A stretch of DNA of 64,000 bases from Sporopachydermia quercuum. Its lineage: Eukaryota > Ascomycota > Sporopachydermiomycetes > Sporopachydermiales > Sporopachydermiaceae. Position 1 is the first letter of the stretch, and each line of letters starts with the position of its first letter. Shown piece after piece: positions 45,283 through 57,899 of the stretch. The stretch spans positions 248,001-312,000 of the forward strand of contig BCGN01000011.1 in the NCBI GenBank assembly GCA_001599295.1, in the 5' to 3' direction. The notes under the pieces are model-generated. The model searched no databases, had not been told where the DNA came from, and saw only the letters and a program-made list of their open reading frames with translations. The translations under genes were made by a program, and so were the position numbers.

Positions 45283-46161
45283 ATGCCTATCCTTCTACCA
45301 GGTGACTCTATAACGAGCAGCGGCTTTTCGGAATCAGACCATCAAATACTCACAGGACCAGGGATTGTAGCAAACAATAAAACAAAGGAATTAAATCCTG
45401 TGTCTGCGGGATTTTTTATCGAGAAAAGAAAATCTGACAAATCATTTCTATACATCAATTCTCCTATCCCAAGATACATTCCCAGTTTGAATGATCTAGT
45501 AATAGGGACAGTTGTTGGAACAGGAGCAGAAATATTCAGAATCAAATTAAGTGCATTTAGCCCAAGTTGCATTTTATCAGCATATAGTTTACCAAATGCT
45601 ACCAGAAAGAATAAGTTGAATTTCAAAAAAGGCGCATTAGTATTTGCTAGAGTTTCTTTCTGTGATCCTGACTTGGAAGTTGAATTAGAATGCATTGATG
45701 CAACAACAGGAAAGAATGATGGGTTTGGCCAATTAAATGATGGCTATGCATTTGATGTTGATATTCCCTACTCGAGGTATCTTTTCAATGCTATCCGATC
45801 TACTGGCGAGCAACAGAACATTATAACTGTATTATCTGAACGATGTAAATTTGAAATAGCAATTGGAGTTAATGGCAAAGTGTGGATCAAGATAGATGAT
45901 AGCAACGGAGAAGAAATAGCAGGTGTTGAGGGACATCCAGTGATAGGATCAAATCAGAAAGCAAATAAAGCAAATGTTCAATCTAACGTTAATGAGGAAG
46001 AGGAAACTGAGGAAGATATAGAATTAAGGCGGAATACTGAGAGAGTTACTTTGGCTGTTGCTCAATGTATTAAGGAGTCATTTAATTGGAATAAAGCTGA
46101 TCTAACGAGTAATGTGGGAAAAGTATTCAGCAAGTTTCAAATTTCAAATCAAATTAGTTGA
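45283..46161 (+). CDS. RRP40: RRP40, RNA exosome cap subunit
   Basis: S1/KH cap protein of the nuclear and cytoplasmic exosome, which threads RNA toward Rrp44. It has 292 aa against 240 in S. cerevisiae. The N-terminal domain begins PILLPGDSI and ILTGPGI. The S1 domain has RYIPSLNDLVIGTVVGTGAE. The family motif PNATRKNKLNFKKGALVFARV is clear. The KH domain has ELECIDATTGKNDGFGQLNDG and FEIAIGVNGKVWIK, close to yeast FEVAIGLNGKIWVK. Extra length is an acidic Glu/Asn linker (NVNEEEETEEDIEL) before the last helix. There is no intron. Confidence 0.96.
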   Translation: MPILLPGDSITSSGFSESDHQILTGPGIVANNKTKELNPVSAGFFIEKRKSDKSFLYINSPIPRYIPSLNDLVIGTVVGTGAEIFRIKLSAFSPSCILSAYSLPNATRKNKLNFKKGALVFARVSFCDPDLEVELECIDATTGKNDGFGQLNDGYAFDVDIPYSRYLFNAIRSTGEQQNIITVLSERCKFEIAIGVNGKVWIKIDDSNGEEIAGVEGHPVIGSNQKANKANVQSNVNEEEETEEDIELRRNTERVTLAVAQCIKESFNWNKADLTSNVGKVFSKFQISNQIS

Positions 46162-47082
46162 GATAGGAAATGTGAATGATATGTGGTGTTAAACTATGAT
46201 TTTTTAAGATGCATGATAAGTCTTTGCTGTTTATTAGTGTTATTCGTAATGAACAAATTGGTGATCTGGAATAAAGGATAGGAGAAAAGAGAAGCTCCGT
46301 ATTATTGAGCGAATCATAATAGCTCTGATTTTTAATAACCGTTCACGCAAACATTCGAAACAGAAGGACGTCACATCGGTCCTCTCAGTGATGAAGTGTA
46401 TTGAATCGTCATAGGCAAATGCTAAGAAAAGAAGCTAGGCTATTATCAATAGAGAAAGCATCGACGGATTTGGAAATGTAGAAATTTAAGGCATAATCAC
46501 ATGAATGAAGTAAGTAANGGAATACATAGAGTAATATTATTGGTAGAAAATCAGAAACATTAGTGCATTAGACTCTATCATCCAGGTTTTCAATAGAAGA
46601 GAAGATTCTATTAATTAAGTCAGCTTTTAACTTTGCTTTTAATTGCTTGACAATACCGGTTATACCGGTTATTTATAGTCATGAAAATGTGAATTTATTA
46701 TTATTCTGTTTGATTGTTGATCGCTATTGGTAATGAATATGATACGTTATCGCTATTTTCGACGTATGGCAACTCACGCTTCATAAACCGAACAGACCAG
46801 AAAAGATAAACCAGTTGGTTTATCTTTTATATTACTTGGCATTATCAATGATACCCAGTGTCATCGATGATACTAGAACATAATCTCATAATCTCAAAAC
46901 CAAGAAAATTATAAGATAAACTTCAGCCAAGTGATTTCCACCATCAATAGTTATAGTAACATCGATTATAGAAATACATATAGTTAGCTATACCAACGCT
47001 GATACTATTATCAATTATAATAAGTGCTAATGCTTTAACAGCATAGGGATTATACTCAATTTTTTTAGTTCGGTTTTCATCA
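46162..47082. other. convergent intergenic region (RRP40 / FIG4)
   Basis: 3' flanks of two converging genes, AT-rich, one N. No gene seen. Confidence 0.5.
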
Positions 47083-50000
47083 TTAAGCAAAAGAAATACC
47101 AGAAATACCGGAAAACCAGTGAGAATAAGAGTGTTGAGGACCTATTTTCGGTTTCTTATTAGGATTATTGATAGTATTGCTGTTACTAGAATTAATAGTA
47201 CTTTTCCCATTACTGATATTACTAATGTAAGCTTCATTATGATGCAATTTCTCACTACTTGATAATAAATTCAACCCATTGAATGTAGTCCTGTTGCTGT
47301 TATTATTATCATGATAAATATTATTATTATTGGCACCAGTATTGAATGTTAATGACTGAAATATTTCTGGATTCATGCTGTAAAGACTCAAATCATCTTT
47401 ACGAACTTTTGGTTCAGAACTATGAACCAGTCTTGAAATCTTCCAGTAAACAACATCATCGTCATCATCATTGATATTGCCATTGTTATTGTTATTGTTA
47501 TTGTTAGCATCAGCCACATCTTGATCATTATTGTCATCAAAGTGTGAACATTTCTTCCCCTTGGTAGTATTTGATAGATATTTAGAATTAGCAGTAGTAT
47601 AAACAGATAAGTCAACCTTAGACGGTGAATGACCGATGAGCGTGTTACCACTACTGTTCTTAGTATTATTATGATTTTGTTTAGTCAAATGATCCCTTGT
47701 AATACTTGAATAAACATCAGTTCCATTGACTCTCAATCCATTCATTTGTCCAACTACTTGTGACTGTCTTCTTACTTTATTATTGGTATTGACAATATTA
47801 GCAGCGTTACCACTACCATTATTAGATTCATTACCATTCAANTCAAATTCAAAATCCCCATAATGAATAAAAGGGTCAGGAATAATATTACTGCTAATAT
47901 TTCCATAGTTGGTACTATGGCTACTTCCATTAATACTATCACTCATTCTACTGTTCAAACTACTAACTGATCGTTCATTCTTCAATAAATCTGTTGATGA
48001 TGAAGCTTGCCTTGTAACATTGTTATTAGTATTATCCTTATTATGTGATAATAGTGTACTGAACATATTATTTCTTTGTTTCTTTACAGGAGGGATAGGA
48101 ACTCTTTTGGCGTTGATTTCAGAAATAAATGAATTAGCTGTTGTGGGCGCAAAAGATTGGAATGAATCGTTCGAAGCATTAGCAGCTGCACTAGAATGGC
48201 TTCCGCTTTCGCTTTCGCTTCTACTTCTACTTCTACGTCTTGTACTTTCATTGTTAGCATGCGTTCCTGTTGTTGTTTTCTCAATCAAATCCATAAAAGA
48301 AACAGTAGGTGTAATTGATGCTGATGACGAAAGGGATGCCAATGATGTTGTTGACGCCGAGGAGATTTTAGAATTGAAACTTAATTTGGATTTATTATTA
48401 GAATTCAATGATAATATAAGAGTGCTGCCATCACTGTTATCATTCTTGTTATTATCATTATCATTACTTGTAATATCGTTAGCAACACCATCACCAGATA
48501 CTTTATTCTGAGCTCCAATCAACGGTATACNTCTATTCCTCATTTCAATATAATCCTTATAGCCATTAAAATCATAATCGTTCACAGTTGGCTCCATGCT
48601 TTGTTCCACCATTGACTGTAAAAGCTTTTTCTGACTAACTCTTCTGGAAATCTCTTTCTCGGCCTGTCTTTCTGTTATTTTAGTAATCAAATTTGAATCC
48701 AGATTCGTTACTATGTAGTTATATTCATAGGGATTCAATGAGACGTACAGATCATCTTTCATTAGTGGTTTGATGATTTCACTTTCACTAGGGACGATTG
48801 GAATAGAAATAGAATCATTAGGATAATTATCATTGATTTTCATTTTAACGGAAAGGAATTGACGTAGTTTATTTCTGCTGTTGCCAATGAAACGTGAGAT
48901 AGATTGCGAGTGTTTGATGTGCTGTTGACCAGTACTTTGGCCAATGGTGCTAGTATTTACTCCATGGATAGTTTTAACCGTGGAACCCTTTTCATTACTA
49001 CCAACAGCATACCCGTGATAGCCTTGAGAATCATCAATCCGCACATAGCTGAAATTCCGATACTTATAATTTGGATTAACTAATCGTTGATCCATACGAG
49101 ATCTTAACTTGGCACCGTTTTTCCTGTTCTGGAAAGGACCCAATTGAACCAATTCGATCACTTTGTAGTCGTATTTAGAATTAACTGACGATCCATTTAT
49201 CATTGAATTTCTTCGTCTTGAATTCCTTTTCTTCCCAGTAATGGCACTTAGCTTATCATTCATATTCCTACTACCCCTATTACTAATAATACTAACGTCA
49301 CCTTCACCATCCATATCATGGAAATGACTAGTATTGATAGTGCCCGAACCCATTGGTAAATATCTTATAGAGCTATTCATATTAAACTCAAAACAAGTCT
49401 TAAAACTAGTAATATTTCTAGGAGCATATGTTTCGTTCCAATAATTATCAAAAAAACCAATATAAGGCTCAAGTTTATACCTTGGTGATAAACCACCGAA
49501 GCTCAACTCAATAGAATTCTGTAGATCATAAGCAATTGGCAAGATTCTCGACGGGAAATAACCAGCTAAAGTTGAATCAGTCCACCAGTGTTTATAGCTA
49601 GTTTTATATTTTATACTGCCACCGAGATAATCATTATGAAGGTAATAATCAGTGTTCAAATCCCATAACATCGGTTGACCTTTTTCCCAAACATAATTGC
49701 CTAAAAATAGATTGATAGCTTCCTGACGTTGAGGATCAATAAATGAATTTGAGTAAAATCTCCTAATAGATTCAATCATATCTCTTGACTGTGATGACCA
49801 TTGATTGATCTTTCTATAAGTTTCCATTGTATTCACTAGGTGGGACCCGCCGTATTGTAAAGCAATAGTATCACCATGGTTATGAAACATTTCTGTTAAC
49901 ATATTAATAGCATCTGAGTCGTAGTCTAAATATGGTTCATCAATTAAACCCATAGAGAACAATTGATAGCCTAAGGCTCTTTTCCCTATGACAAACTGAG

Positions 50001-51927
50001 CTGCATTGGTTCTATCAAGACAATCAATACAGTTAGTTCTGCAAATGCCTTTCTGGATGGCCATCTCTTTGAAATTATACCCGTTTTTGAATATCCCTGT
50101 TGTCAATAATGTTTTATCAGCATAGTTTTCTAAGTACTCAATAACATCCTGACCCGATTTTGAAGCTCTTGACATATCCCATGATGTGTACTCTATTTTA
50201 TATTTTTCAGGTAGAAACTGGTTCAAATACTTTACACACTCTTCGAACTCATAGAGTAGTTTCGTTTCCCGTGGTCCTTTCTTCTCCTTGGTCTTAATTA
50301 GATTCAACACTAGGATTGGACAACCATACCGTTTGAATAGATCATCAAAATGTAACGCAGCAGCTGAGAAAAAAGGGTCTACCACATTCAGAAAAATCGG
50401 TGGCTTCGGGGTAATGTTATTACTATCCTGTGACCAGAATAATGGTATACTGCCTCTATGTTGTACATAGGAACAGTAATGAGGATTATTGTAGAATCCA
50501 GTTCCAGGGTCATGGAAAGAAGACGTGATCATATCACATACGATTTGTTCTGTTTCTACTTCATTAGCAACATTTCCTTGATCGTTGACGCCTCTTTTGA
50601 GGAATCTAGCACCAGCGAAATGATGTGATCTCCTAGCAATCAGCATCACATAGACCTTTTTGTTGAAAATGGGTATATTTGCTTGGTCAATAAAGCCATG
50701 GATTATTGGTTGAAACCAGTCGTAGACTCTGTCATATATTTCAAGCACCGGCTTCAAAAGATTAGTATTCCAGACAAATTTCTCATTGAAACCAAAGTCG
50801 AATTCTTCATTTGGAGGGGGAGGAGGAGGTAATGGCGTAGGTGGTGTTTCAGAACGGGAAGGAGAGGGAGATAGCGGAGGAGAGGGAGATAGGGGAGGAG
50901 AGGAGGAAGGGGATAGAGGATTAGAAGGAATGGTGTTCATACGAGTTATTGTATTTATGGGACGATCGAACTGGTCTAAGTCTATTCTATTCTCTTCTCC
51001 TTCCTGTTCCCCATCTTGTGGTTGCTGTTGATGCTGTGACTGTAATAAATCTTCTTCATACTTCCCCTGTTGATTAAGATCGTTATACTGAACACTATCA
51101 TCCTCTAAATCCTCTTCAGAGCTTTCGTTCAAAACATCAGATACATCATCATCTTCGTGATGATTTAAATCTTTGTCTGATTCACCTATTGAAGCTTCCG
51201 TTGTTTCTTCGGCGTATGGCAAATCCTCAGTATTCGTAGTCTCATCTAGTCTCTCATCATCCCGAGGATCCTGCGGTGAATTAACACTTGAACTTTCATT
51301 AACAGCATTTATAATATTCATAGCCCTTGCTTTTTCCCGGAGAATATTCGTTTGTAAAGTATGAGTTATATCGTAAGTATAACTAAAATAAAACGTCTTA
51401 CTTAAATCAAGATTCTGCAATGTTGCAAGAAACCTTGATTCTTCAGAATTCCTATGAGGCTTTTTATATTTATCGGACGATATAATTGGTACAAGTTCAG
51501 TACCATCAATATGATAGATAGCATGACCACCAATAAGGGCTACCTGAGATCTTTTAGTTGTCATCAGAAGATAATAACAGGAAGTGAATCTGATGAAGCC
51601 CAGTAAACCCCATCCAGTGAGACGTTTCGATAGAGTACTTCCATTGTTTTCACATTCTTCTTCTAAACCAGCTAATACCTGCATAATTTCTAGTCGAGTG
51701 TAGAAAACATCATCTTCTATAATTGTCAGTTTATCAATAGGAACAGTGAGATCTATTTCCAAAACTCTAAACATGGATTCTCGAAAATTGGATCCTACAA
51801 TGTACATTCTAGTTTTTGTTTCATAGATAGTATACTTTTGTAGAATTGGTTTCCTATTATCTGAGTTTCCGGTTGTTTGGTTCCCATTTTGATGGAAAGG
51901 CTGGGCATTTGGTTGATTTCCTAACAT
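47083..51927 (-). CDS. FIG4: FIG4 polyphosphoinositide 5-phosphatase with very long C-terminal tail
   Basis: Sac-domain phosphatase that turns over PI(3,5)P2 on the vacuole with Fab1 and Vac14. It has 1614 aa against 879 in S. cerevisiae. The N-terminus [20 protein letters not shown] and [16 protein letters not shown] match Fig4. The Sac catalytic loop is [16 protein letters not shown], with CX5R(T/S) Cys633. [28 protein letters not shown] and [17 protein letters not shown] follow. Conservation ends near residue 980. Beyond that are about 630 residues rich in Asn, Ser and Asp. A long acidic, Pro-rich insert lies at about 210-370. The start is the first ATG. One N lies at codon 1131 and one in the tail. 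Confidence 0.95.
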   Translation of the reverse strand: MLGNQPNAQPFHQNGNQTTGNSDNRKPILQKYTIYETKTRMYIVGSNFRESMFRVLEIDLTVPIDKLTIIEDDVFYTRLEIMQVLAGLEEECENNGSTLSKRLTGWGLLGFIRFTSCYYLLMTTKRSQVALIGGHAIYHIDGTELVPIISSDKYKKPHRNSEESRFLATLQNLDLSKTFYFSYTYDITHTLQTNILREKARAMNIINAVNESSSVNSPQDPRDDERLDETTNTEDLPYAEETTEASIGESDKDLNHHEDDDVSDVLNESSEEDLEDDSVQYNDLNQQGKYEEDLLQSQHQQQPQDGEQEGEENRIDLDQFDRPINTITRMNTIPSNPLSPSSSPPLSPSPPLSPSPSRSETPPTPLPPPPPPNEEFDFGFNEKFVWNTNLLKPVLEIYDRVYDWFQPIIHGFIDQANIPIFNKKVYVMLIARRSHHFAGARFLKRGVNDQGNVANEVETEQIVCDMITSSFHDPGTGFYNNPHYCSYVQHRGSIPLFWSQDSNNITPKPPIFLNVVDPFFSAAALHFDDLFKRYGCPILVLNLIKTKEKKGPRETKLLYEFEECVKYLNQFLPEKYKIEYTSWDMSRASKSGQDVIEYLENYADKTLLTTGIFKNGYNFKEMAIQKGICRTNCIDCLDRTNAAQFVIGKRALGYQLFSMGLIDEPYLDYDSDAINMLTEMFHNHGDTIALQYGGSHLVNTMETYRKINQWSSQSRDMIESIRRFYSNSFIDPQRQEAINLFLGNYVWEKGQPMLWDLNTDYYLHNDYLGGSIKYKTSYKHWWTDSTLAGYFPSRILPIAYDLQNSIELSFGGLSPRYKLEPYIGFFDNYWNETYAPRNITSFKTCFEFNMNSSIRYLPMGSGTINTSHFHDMDGEGDVSIISNRGSRNMNDKLSAITGKKRNSRRRNSMINGSSVNSKYDYKVIELVQLGPFQNRKNGAKLRSRMDQRLVNPNYKYRNFSYVRIDDSQGYHGYAVGSNEKGSTVKTIHGVNTSTIGQSTGQQHIKHSQSISRFIGNSRNKLRQFLSVKMKINDNYPNDSISIPIVPSESEIIKPLMKDDLYVSLNPYEYNYIVTNLDSNLITKITERQAEKEISRRVSQKKLLQSMVEQSMEPTVNDYDFNGYKDYIEMRNRXIPLIGAQNKVSGDGVANDITSNDNDNNKNDNSDGSTLILSLNSNNKSKLSFNSKISSASTTSLASLSSSASITPTVSFMDLIEKTTTGTHANNESTRRRSRSRSESESGSHSSAAANASNDSFQSFAPTTANSFISEINAKRVPIPPVKKQRNNMFSTLLSHNKDNTNNNVTRQASSSTDLLKNERSVSSLNSRMSDSINGSSHSTNYGNISSNIIPDPFIHYGDFEFXLNGNESNNGSGNAANIVNTNNKVRRQSQVVGQMNGLRVNGTDVYSSITRDHLTKQNHNNTKNSSGNTLIGHSPSKVDLSVYTTANSKYLSNTTKGKKCSHFDDNNDQDVADANNNNNNNNGNINDDDDDVVYWKISRLVHSSEPKVRKDDLSLYSMNPEIFQSLTFNTGANNNNIYHDNNNSNRTTFNGLNLLSSSEKLHHNEAYISNISNGKSTINSSNSNTINNPNKKPKIGPQHSYSHWFSGISGISFA

Positions 51928-53538
51928 TCTAGGGAATTTGTATATGAAAGAGGATGTTGTTGCTATTGCTGATAGCCTATTTATTAGTTTGATAAGTGGT
52001 AAGTGAGCTGGAAAGCTGATATTTATAGGGAATTCAAAACGAGGGAATCGTTAAACCTCAATTGGAACAATAAGTTACTAAAATAGGGCAAGTATTCGAA
52101 GGTCTGTACTTTTGGCATCCCAATTCATTTTCTGTATGGTGTTGTCAATTGATCCTTTATGTTTGATCCAAAGGATAGTGACATTTGACCTGAAGATGAT
52201 GACCACGATATGTCGATTTGTATGTTCTTCGAGTGCGTTCAGAAAAGAATACAAGCGTTTGTGTACCGGCAATTAGATCAAATAGTCTTTGTCAACTACA
52301 ATGCTCTTTAGTATACTCATTTCTTAGTTAACTACATTCTTGTGCTGATTTAAATGATTAACCCTTTTGTTTATATGAAAAGGCTGTTTATACAAGGGAT
52401 GACAGACAAATGATTATGTGATATTAAAACAAGATAAGAGTAGGAAATAATGTACAAGCAAATAGTGTCCGGTTCTCGTGGATAGGTTGTGGGGGTATAC
52501 TGAAGAAAGATATGGAGTGAGAAAAAAGCCAACATCTCCTTTCATAAAAGTCTTTTGGCATTCCCATACCACGTTTCATTCTCCCCGCATTCGGCTGTCG
52601 GAATTTAAGTTCAAGTGGAGAGTTTTCTGAATCCTAATAGTTCTTACACAGAAAACAAGAGGATGAATGCGAAAACATTACACGAATAGGAATAAGTGAG
52701 CGAAAGGAATAAATCCGATAGTATTTTATTATATTTTAATAATAATAGCAATGAAATGAGTTATACATGAAATATTGATGCATAACAATTGCATAAATGC
52801 ATAGGACGCTAGATCATTACATGTTAGTTTGGTTCATACTTCTTATTTCTCCTATTTCTTATAACCTAACAATTGAATGGACACGGTTCAGCCGAGCAAC
52901 CGAAAAACAGTAAAGCAGAAAGGAACATAGATGATAAGGCAGAAACACAGTAGGGATAGAAAGCCGATGAGATGAATTGATGATTATCTGAAGAGAAATC
53001 GATTTATCGAAGTTGTATAAATAATATTGACATTTCGTATTTTTCATGTTAAGAAAGAAAGCTGNGGAAACTTATAGACGTAGATGCCCATTCTCACTGT
53101 TTTAACTATCTACCAATTGTTCAATCCAATAAGCTAGAAGAACGATAACAATCAGTTAACTACCATTAAACTCCTTTTGTTATACACAATTTGAAAATAA
53201 ACGTTAACAACTACCGAGATTGCAGCAGATTTATTTCTTTTCTGCTGTTTAATCCACCTTCTATATCTTTGGAGCAAACTGTATCTATCTATTCAACCCT
53301 CATACTCTTTCTTTACATACTAAATCCCCACTTTTACTAATCAAGGAATCACATCACAAACAAAGTTCATAACTTGTTTCTCTCTACGTTAACTACTATC
53401 TTTGGTCACCTTATTAGTAGTAGATTAATACTAATAACTATTATCTATTCATATAAAGAGAAGTGGTTTGTTCTTCTCTCTGTTTGCTCTAAATTTCGAG
53501 TCGTCTGTTATTCTATACAGAATTATCCTAATCCAATC
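51928..53538. promoter_or_regulatory. divergent intergenic region FIG4 / enoyl-CoA hydratase
   Basis: 1.6 kb shared upstream region. Minus-strand open stretches (52078-52272 and 52859-53047) lack a supported start or known product. The pyrimidine-rich 200 bp before the hydratase ATG look like a yeast promoter/5' UTR. Confidence 0.4.
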
Positions 53539-54689
53539 ATGTTCACACTATCACTTGCCCGAGCTACAGTTCAATCAAGGATCAAACCAGTTATTGGGAT
53601 CAAAACTATCAGAGCTATAAGAAACATGTCAGTCTTCAATAAGCAATTTGAACATATTTTACTATCAACACCAAAACCAGGTGTTGGATTGGTTCAACTG
53701 AATCGTCCTAAGGCTTTGAATGCTTTATGTTCACCATTGATTAGTGAATTAAATGAAGCATTGGGGGAATTTGAAAAAGATGATAAAATTGGGGCTATTG
53801 TAATTACAGGCAGCGAAAGAGCATTTGCTGGTAAGTAAGGTGTAGATTTAAGAGAAAGATGTGGATTTAAATAGAACATATTGATACACTTGAACAGTAT
53901 GATTTCTTTGATTACTAGTTACTAACTAAGTATCTTAGCTGGTGCTGATATCAAGGAAATGCTTGATTATTCAACTGAGGATGTATTGTCCAAGGATTTC
54001 ATCAATCCATGGTCAAACATTATGAATATAACAAAACCAATTATTGGTGCTGTTAATGGATTTGCTGTAAGTGGGTTTTCATGTACTTGCTTGGGATATG
54101 CCAGATACGAGATATAATACTACTTCTGAAGCAAACAACTAAAGTTCAATCAGCTACTATGATCGTTCGTTTATTTTTATATCCTTATTATTAACATTTT
54201 TATCAGCTTGGAGGAGGATGTGAATTAGCTATGACTCTTGATATTCTGTATGCTGGAGAAAAAGCAAAATTTGGGCAACCAGAAATCAATCTTGGTATCA
54301 TTCCTGGTGCAGGTGGTACTCAAAGATTGATTCGTGCTATAGGAAAATCAAGAGCGATGGAATATTGTCTGACCGGTAAGATGTTCACAGCTCAAGAAGC
54401 TTACAATTGGGGTTTGGTTTCTAAAATTTTTCCACCTGAGCAATTGTTAGAAGAAACTATTAAGCTTGCAGAAGAAATTTCTAGTAAAGGACGTCTTGCT
54501 ACTAAGAGTGTTAAGAAATGTGTTAACATGGCTAATCAAGTTGATCTTGAAAGCGGATTGATTCTTGAAAGAAGCACATTTTACGGTTTATTTGGTACTT
54601 CTGATAGAGTGGAAGGTATGAAAGCATTCACAGAGAAGAGACAACCTGTTTGGAGACATCAAAGAGCAGAATCATCTGAGAAGTTATGA
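53539..54689 (+). CDS. mitochondrial short-chain enoyl-CoA hydratase, three exons
   Basis: Crotonase-family enzyme that hydrates 2-trans-enoyl-CoA in mitochondrial beta-oxidation or amino-acid breakdown. Exons 53539-53830, 53939-54066 and 54207-54689 with introns of 108 nt (GTAAGT, TACTAAC, TTAG) and 140 nt (GTAAGT, TTAAC, TCAG) give 300 aa. The splices restore [11 protein letters not shown] and [16 protein letters not shown], both conserved. Catalytic Glu146 (GGGCELAM) and Glu166 (FGQPEINLG) have the 20-residue spacing of rat Glu144/Glu164; PGAGGTQRL follows. The C-terminus [12 protein letters not shown] matches ECHS1. The frame continues upstream to 53374, but [17 protein letters not shown] is a better mitochondrial presequence start. 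The CTG at 53698 encodes the invariant Leu of [10 protein letters not shown]. Confidence 0.95.
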
Positions 54690-55307
54690 GGAGAGTAAAA
54701 CTAAAGGGAACTCTACATGATGAGTAAACGCTAACTACTTCTTATACTTTGTTGCTTCGATGTAAATAAATGAACAGAAGCAATTTATATTCAATTTTTA
54801 TATACATGAATAGATTGATATAAATGAATCACCAGCTTATTTGCCTTGCACTTGGTTGATAATTCTATTCTGGCTTGGATTACAATGTGACGTAACGTGT
54901 TATTTATAATAGGTACCTACGCAAGCTTGATATATAACATAAGTTTAAGTGTCGTCAATTGCTAATTAAAAAAATGAAGCTTTAAATCAAAAGATTTCAT
55001 CATGATGGAAGCAAACAAAACAAAACAACAAGCAATAAGGTAAAGGTAAAATGTGATGATATTCGAAACAACTGAATTGAGATTTATGATGTTGAACTGA
55101 ATAGCTACTTCAATATTAATCGAACACCATAAATGTACAACCCATGAGAAATATTTACAATGAGTGAAGACTATTAGTGAGTGAAGACTATTAGTCAATG
55201 ATACTAGTAGTAATGTAGTCAGTGAATAAATAGTATTTGATATAATGAAGTTGACAATATTGCAACAAGAATCAAACCTTTATTACAATACAGATCATTA
55301 ATTATAC
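54690..55307. other. convergent intergenic region (hydratase / TOM70)
   Basis: 3' flanks of two converging genes. It contains a short direct duplication (GTGAAGACTATTAGT, about 55164-55194). No gene seen. Confidence 0.5.
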
Positions 55308-57113
55308 TCATTGGCTTAAACCAGAACTGTTGATGAGGGTTTGGAGATGTTTTTGTAAAGCAGCATCTTTCTTCATTTGAATTTGAGTTTTAGTAGCTTC
55401 AGCGAAAGAAATAGCTTGAATCATTTCTTCTTCAGTTCTAGCATATTCGGCGACCTTCTCAAATAATTCACCAGCATGTTGAACTTCACCTAACTGTAAC
55501 TCAACTTGAGCTAACTGTGATAATACCATATCATTTCTACTATCGATTCTAGCAGCTTCTTCCAAAAGCTCTTTACCCTTCTCCATATTATTATAAAATT
55601 GAAGTTCACACGTTGCTTTAGATAACAAAGGTAAAACACCTACACCTGGCTTGCCAATCTTCTTTTGTAATTCATAAGCTTCATCCCAGTTCTTTTGAGC
55701 GTTTTCAATATCACCTTGATCTAATAAGATTTCAGCGAAGAAACTAAGTGCTTCTGGTGAATTTGGGAATTTCTTGATGGTATCTTGGAACTGTTTGACT
55801 GCTTCTTCCTTCTTACCACTCTTGTAATAAATGACAGCCAATTGAATATAACTGAAAACAAAATTTTCATCGAGATCAATAGCCTTTTGAAAATTCTTCT
55901 TTGCTTCTTGCAAGTTTTCTGAAACGAAGAGGGTTTGCGCTAAATGGTAGTAGATATCAGCATTATTAGGATCCATCTTTAAAGCAAGATCGAAATCCAC
56001 TTTGGCAGCATCCAAGTTACCTAATTCTCTATTCACAACAGCTCTTACAGTGTGAGCATGAACAGTTGGGAACAATTTGATAGATTCATTGATATCAGCT
56101 TTGAATCCTTCGATATCAAATTTCAGGAATTTAAAGATAGCAGAGTATTCAAGAGCAAGTGCATAATAAGGTTTGAGGTCTTCTTCAACAGAATCAGCGC
56201 CGGATGTCAGTTTAGCAGCTTCAGTGAATAATCTATCAGCAGCTTGATAGTCTTCATCAGATTGATTGTCAAGATGTTGGAAAGCTTTTTGTAAGACAGC
56301 TTTGATAGAAGTTTGATCTTCAATAGGGGCAGATCCAGGCTTAATATCATCAGGTAAAACAACAGATCTAAATGAATCAAAGAAGGCGCTGAGAGTTGAA
56401 ATTGAGGGTAAACATTTCAATTTGTTCTTATACTTTTCTTCGTAAATCTTCACTGAATGTTTCTTCAAAACTCTTTCCATAGCAATGTTGATAGTGTTAT
56501 CCTTAAAGTTGTCGTAAACAATAGCACAGGTTAAATCCATTAATGCTTCTGGATACTTTTCTAATTGCTCATAAGCTGCACCTCTTCTAGAATAACATTT
56601 TGTATAATCAGGCTTCAATTCCAAAGCTTTAGTAGCGTATTCAACAACTTTTTCATAATCACCCAATCCGTTGTAACAAGCAGACATATTTGAATAGAAA
56701 ATTGGATCTTCATTGAACTTTAAACAAGTTTCGTAATATTTGATAGCTCCTGCATAATTTTTCCTAGCAAACTCTTGATTGCCTTTTTCCTTATATGATA
56801 CACCATACTTTGTCTTCTCTGCACTTGATAATCCAGCAACAAATGCATCAGTTATAGATTCAAGAGCAAGCAAGCCATCTGACTCTTCTGAACTAGAAGC
56901 CTTCTTCTTATTCTTCTTTTTATTCTTCTTTTTCTGCTTTGAACCACTACTTCCTGCGGACTCTCCTCCAACAGATCCTGATGGTGAGTTGGAGTAGACA
57001 TAATAAGCGGAAGCCCCAGCGCCAGCGACTGCAACTGCACTGGTTAAAGCAATAGCTAATTTGTGTTCAGAGACAAACTTACCTGCTTTAGAGATAAATG
57101 AATCAGAGGACAT
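55308..57113 (-). CDS. TOM70: TOM70 mitochondrial import receptor
   Basis: Outer-membrane receptor for carrier-type preproteins and Hsp70/Hsp90 clients. It has 601 aa against 617 in S. cerevisiae. The N-terminal anchor is about residues 18-40 (KLAIALTSAVAVAGAGASAY), then a Lys-rich linker (KQKKKNKKKNKKK) and the clamp TPRs from about 105 (KEKGNQEFARKNYAGAIKYY; KPDYTKCYSRRGAAYEQLEK). A second TPR block runs about 330-590 (DPNNADIYYHLAQTLF; DENFVFSYIQLAVIYYKSG). There is no intron. Its promoter side faces a CACGTG box at 57550. Confidence 0.97.
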   Translation of the reverse strand: MSSDSFISKAGKFVSEHKLAIALTSAVAVAGAGASAYYVYSNSPSGSVGGESAGSSGSKQKKKNKKKNKKKASSSEESDGLLALESITDAFVAGLSSAEKTKYGVSYKEKGNQEFARKNYAGAIKYYETCLKFNEDPIFYSNMSACYNGLGDYEKVVEYATKALELKPDYTKCYSRRGAAYEQLEKYPEALMDLTCAIVYDNFKDNTINIAMERVLKKHSVKIYEEKYKNKLKCLPSISTLSAFFDSFRSVVLPDDIKPGSAPIEDQTSIKAVLQKAFQHLDNQSDEDYQAADRLFTEAAKLTSGADSVEEDLKPYYALALEYSAIFKFLKFDIEGFKADINESIKLFPTVHAHTVRAVVNRELGNLDAAKVDFDLALKMDPNNADIYYHLAQTLFVSENLQEAKKNFQKAIDLDENFVFSYIQLAVIYYKSGKKEEAVKQFQDTIKKFPNSPEALSFFAEILLDQGDIENAQKNWDEAYELQKKIGKPGVGVLPLLSKATCELQFYNNMEKGKELLEEAARIDSRNDMVLSQLAQVELQLGEVQHAGELFEKVAEYARTEEEMIQAISFAEATKTQIQMKKDAALQKHLQTLINSSGLSQ

Positions 57114-57680
57114 GATTGCTATATGTTATATAATGCAACAGATATAATTAGAACTAACTAATTTCCCCAGAAATCAAATCACCTAGTAGAAACAAACCAA
57201 AATTAATAACGAATCAATATTCAATCAATAAAAGATTGTTGATCATAAGTCAATCCTGTTCCGGCTATTCCTGTGGTTAAAGGTGTTACAATAATACTCT
57301 AGTGTCTTCTGAATATCAATTATTCACTAAAGAAACTGTAACCTTCACTCAGTTAAATGAACTATTGTTTTGTTCATGATTAAATTAATCCTATAATTCA
57401 CGTCATACGACGAGTAACTTCGACTTTGAAAAATTATGAGGAAATCAATAAATTTTCCATCCGTTGATTTTCATTAAGAAAAAATGAAAAATGGCAAAAA
57501 ATGAATATAAAGTTTTGCAGGGGAGAGACGCTAGATATATATTGTTTGCCACGTGATAAAATACAGGGGTAGTCTAGAGATGAGAAGTTTAGAATCAAGG
57601 GTGGATAAGGAAACAAGTAGACAGAGTGGTAATTAAAAAATTTAAAGATAAGCTAGTTCTCGCTGCTCACTGTGAATCAG
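57114..57680. promoter_or_regulatory. TOM70 upstream region with CACGTG box
   Basis: Intergenic. A CACGTGAT element at 57550-57557 matches the Cbf1/Pho4/Tye7 E-box. No gene seen. Confidence 0.4.
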
Positions 57681-57899
57681 GATNGTGCAATAATAGTAAT
57701 AGTAGTTTGCCTTGCTAGTAATGTGGCTAGCATAGCTGTCTTGTTCGCATTGACATACACACTGGGTCTCACACTTTTAAAAAAGGATATGCATAATTAC
57801 GTAGCTCTACTTTATGCGAAGTCAGAAGGGCCAATTGATTTTGAGAGATTCCTAATGGAAGGGGGTAGTCTGGCCATCACTGAAGAAACTGAGACCTAA
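57681..57899 (+). CDS. doubtful small membrane-protein exon
   Basis: Not recognised. The open frame has no ATG upstream before an in-frame stop at 57654; its only early start would be GTG at 57672. It would make sense as a second exon after the acceptor AATCAG at 57680, but no matching first exon with a good donor was found. The product has one strong hydrophobic helix of about 30 residues (IIVIVVCLASNVASIAVLFA onward), then KKDMHNYVALLYAKSEG and an acidic end, EETET. One N is in its second codon. It may be a chance frame. Confidence 0.25.
   Translation, partial: DXAIIVIVVCLASNVASIAVLFALTYTLGLTLLKKDMHNYVALLYAKSEGPIDFERFLMEGGSLAITEETET

Noticed and set aside
47909-48511. 200-codon plus-strand open frame, Leu/Ser-rich
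   Set aside because: It is antisense to the Asn/Ser/Asp-rich tail of FIG4; low-complexity codons (AAT, TCA, GAT) avoid stops on the opposite strand. No start context or homology.
52078-52272. 64-codon minus-strand frame before FIG4, briefly resembling an Lsm-type small protein
   Set aside because: Starts with TTG, no Lsm signature (no DGR or RG motif), and the upstream ATG is separated by an in-frame stop. Frames of this length are expected by chance here.
53374-53538. upstream ATG extending enoyl-CoA hydratase by 55 codons
   Set aside because: The extension overlaps the pyrimidine-rich 5' flank, is not conserved, and would mask the mitochondrial presequence beginning at 53539.
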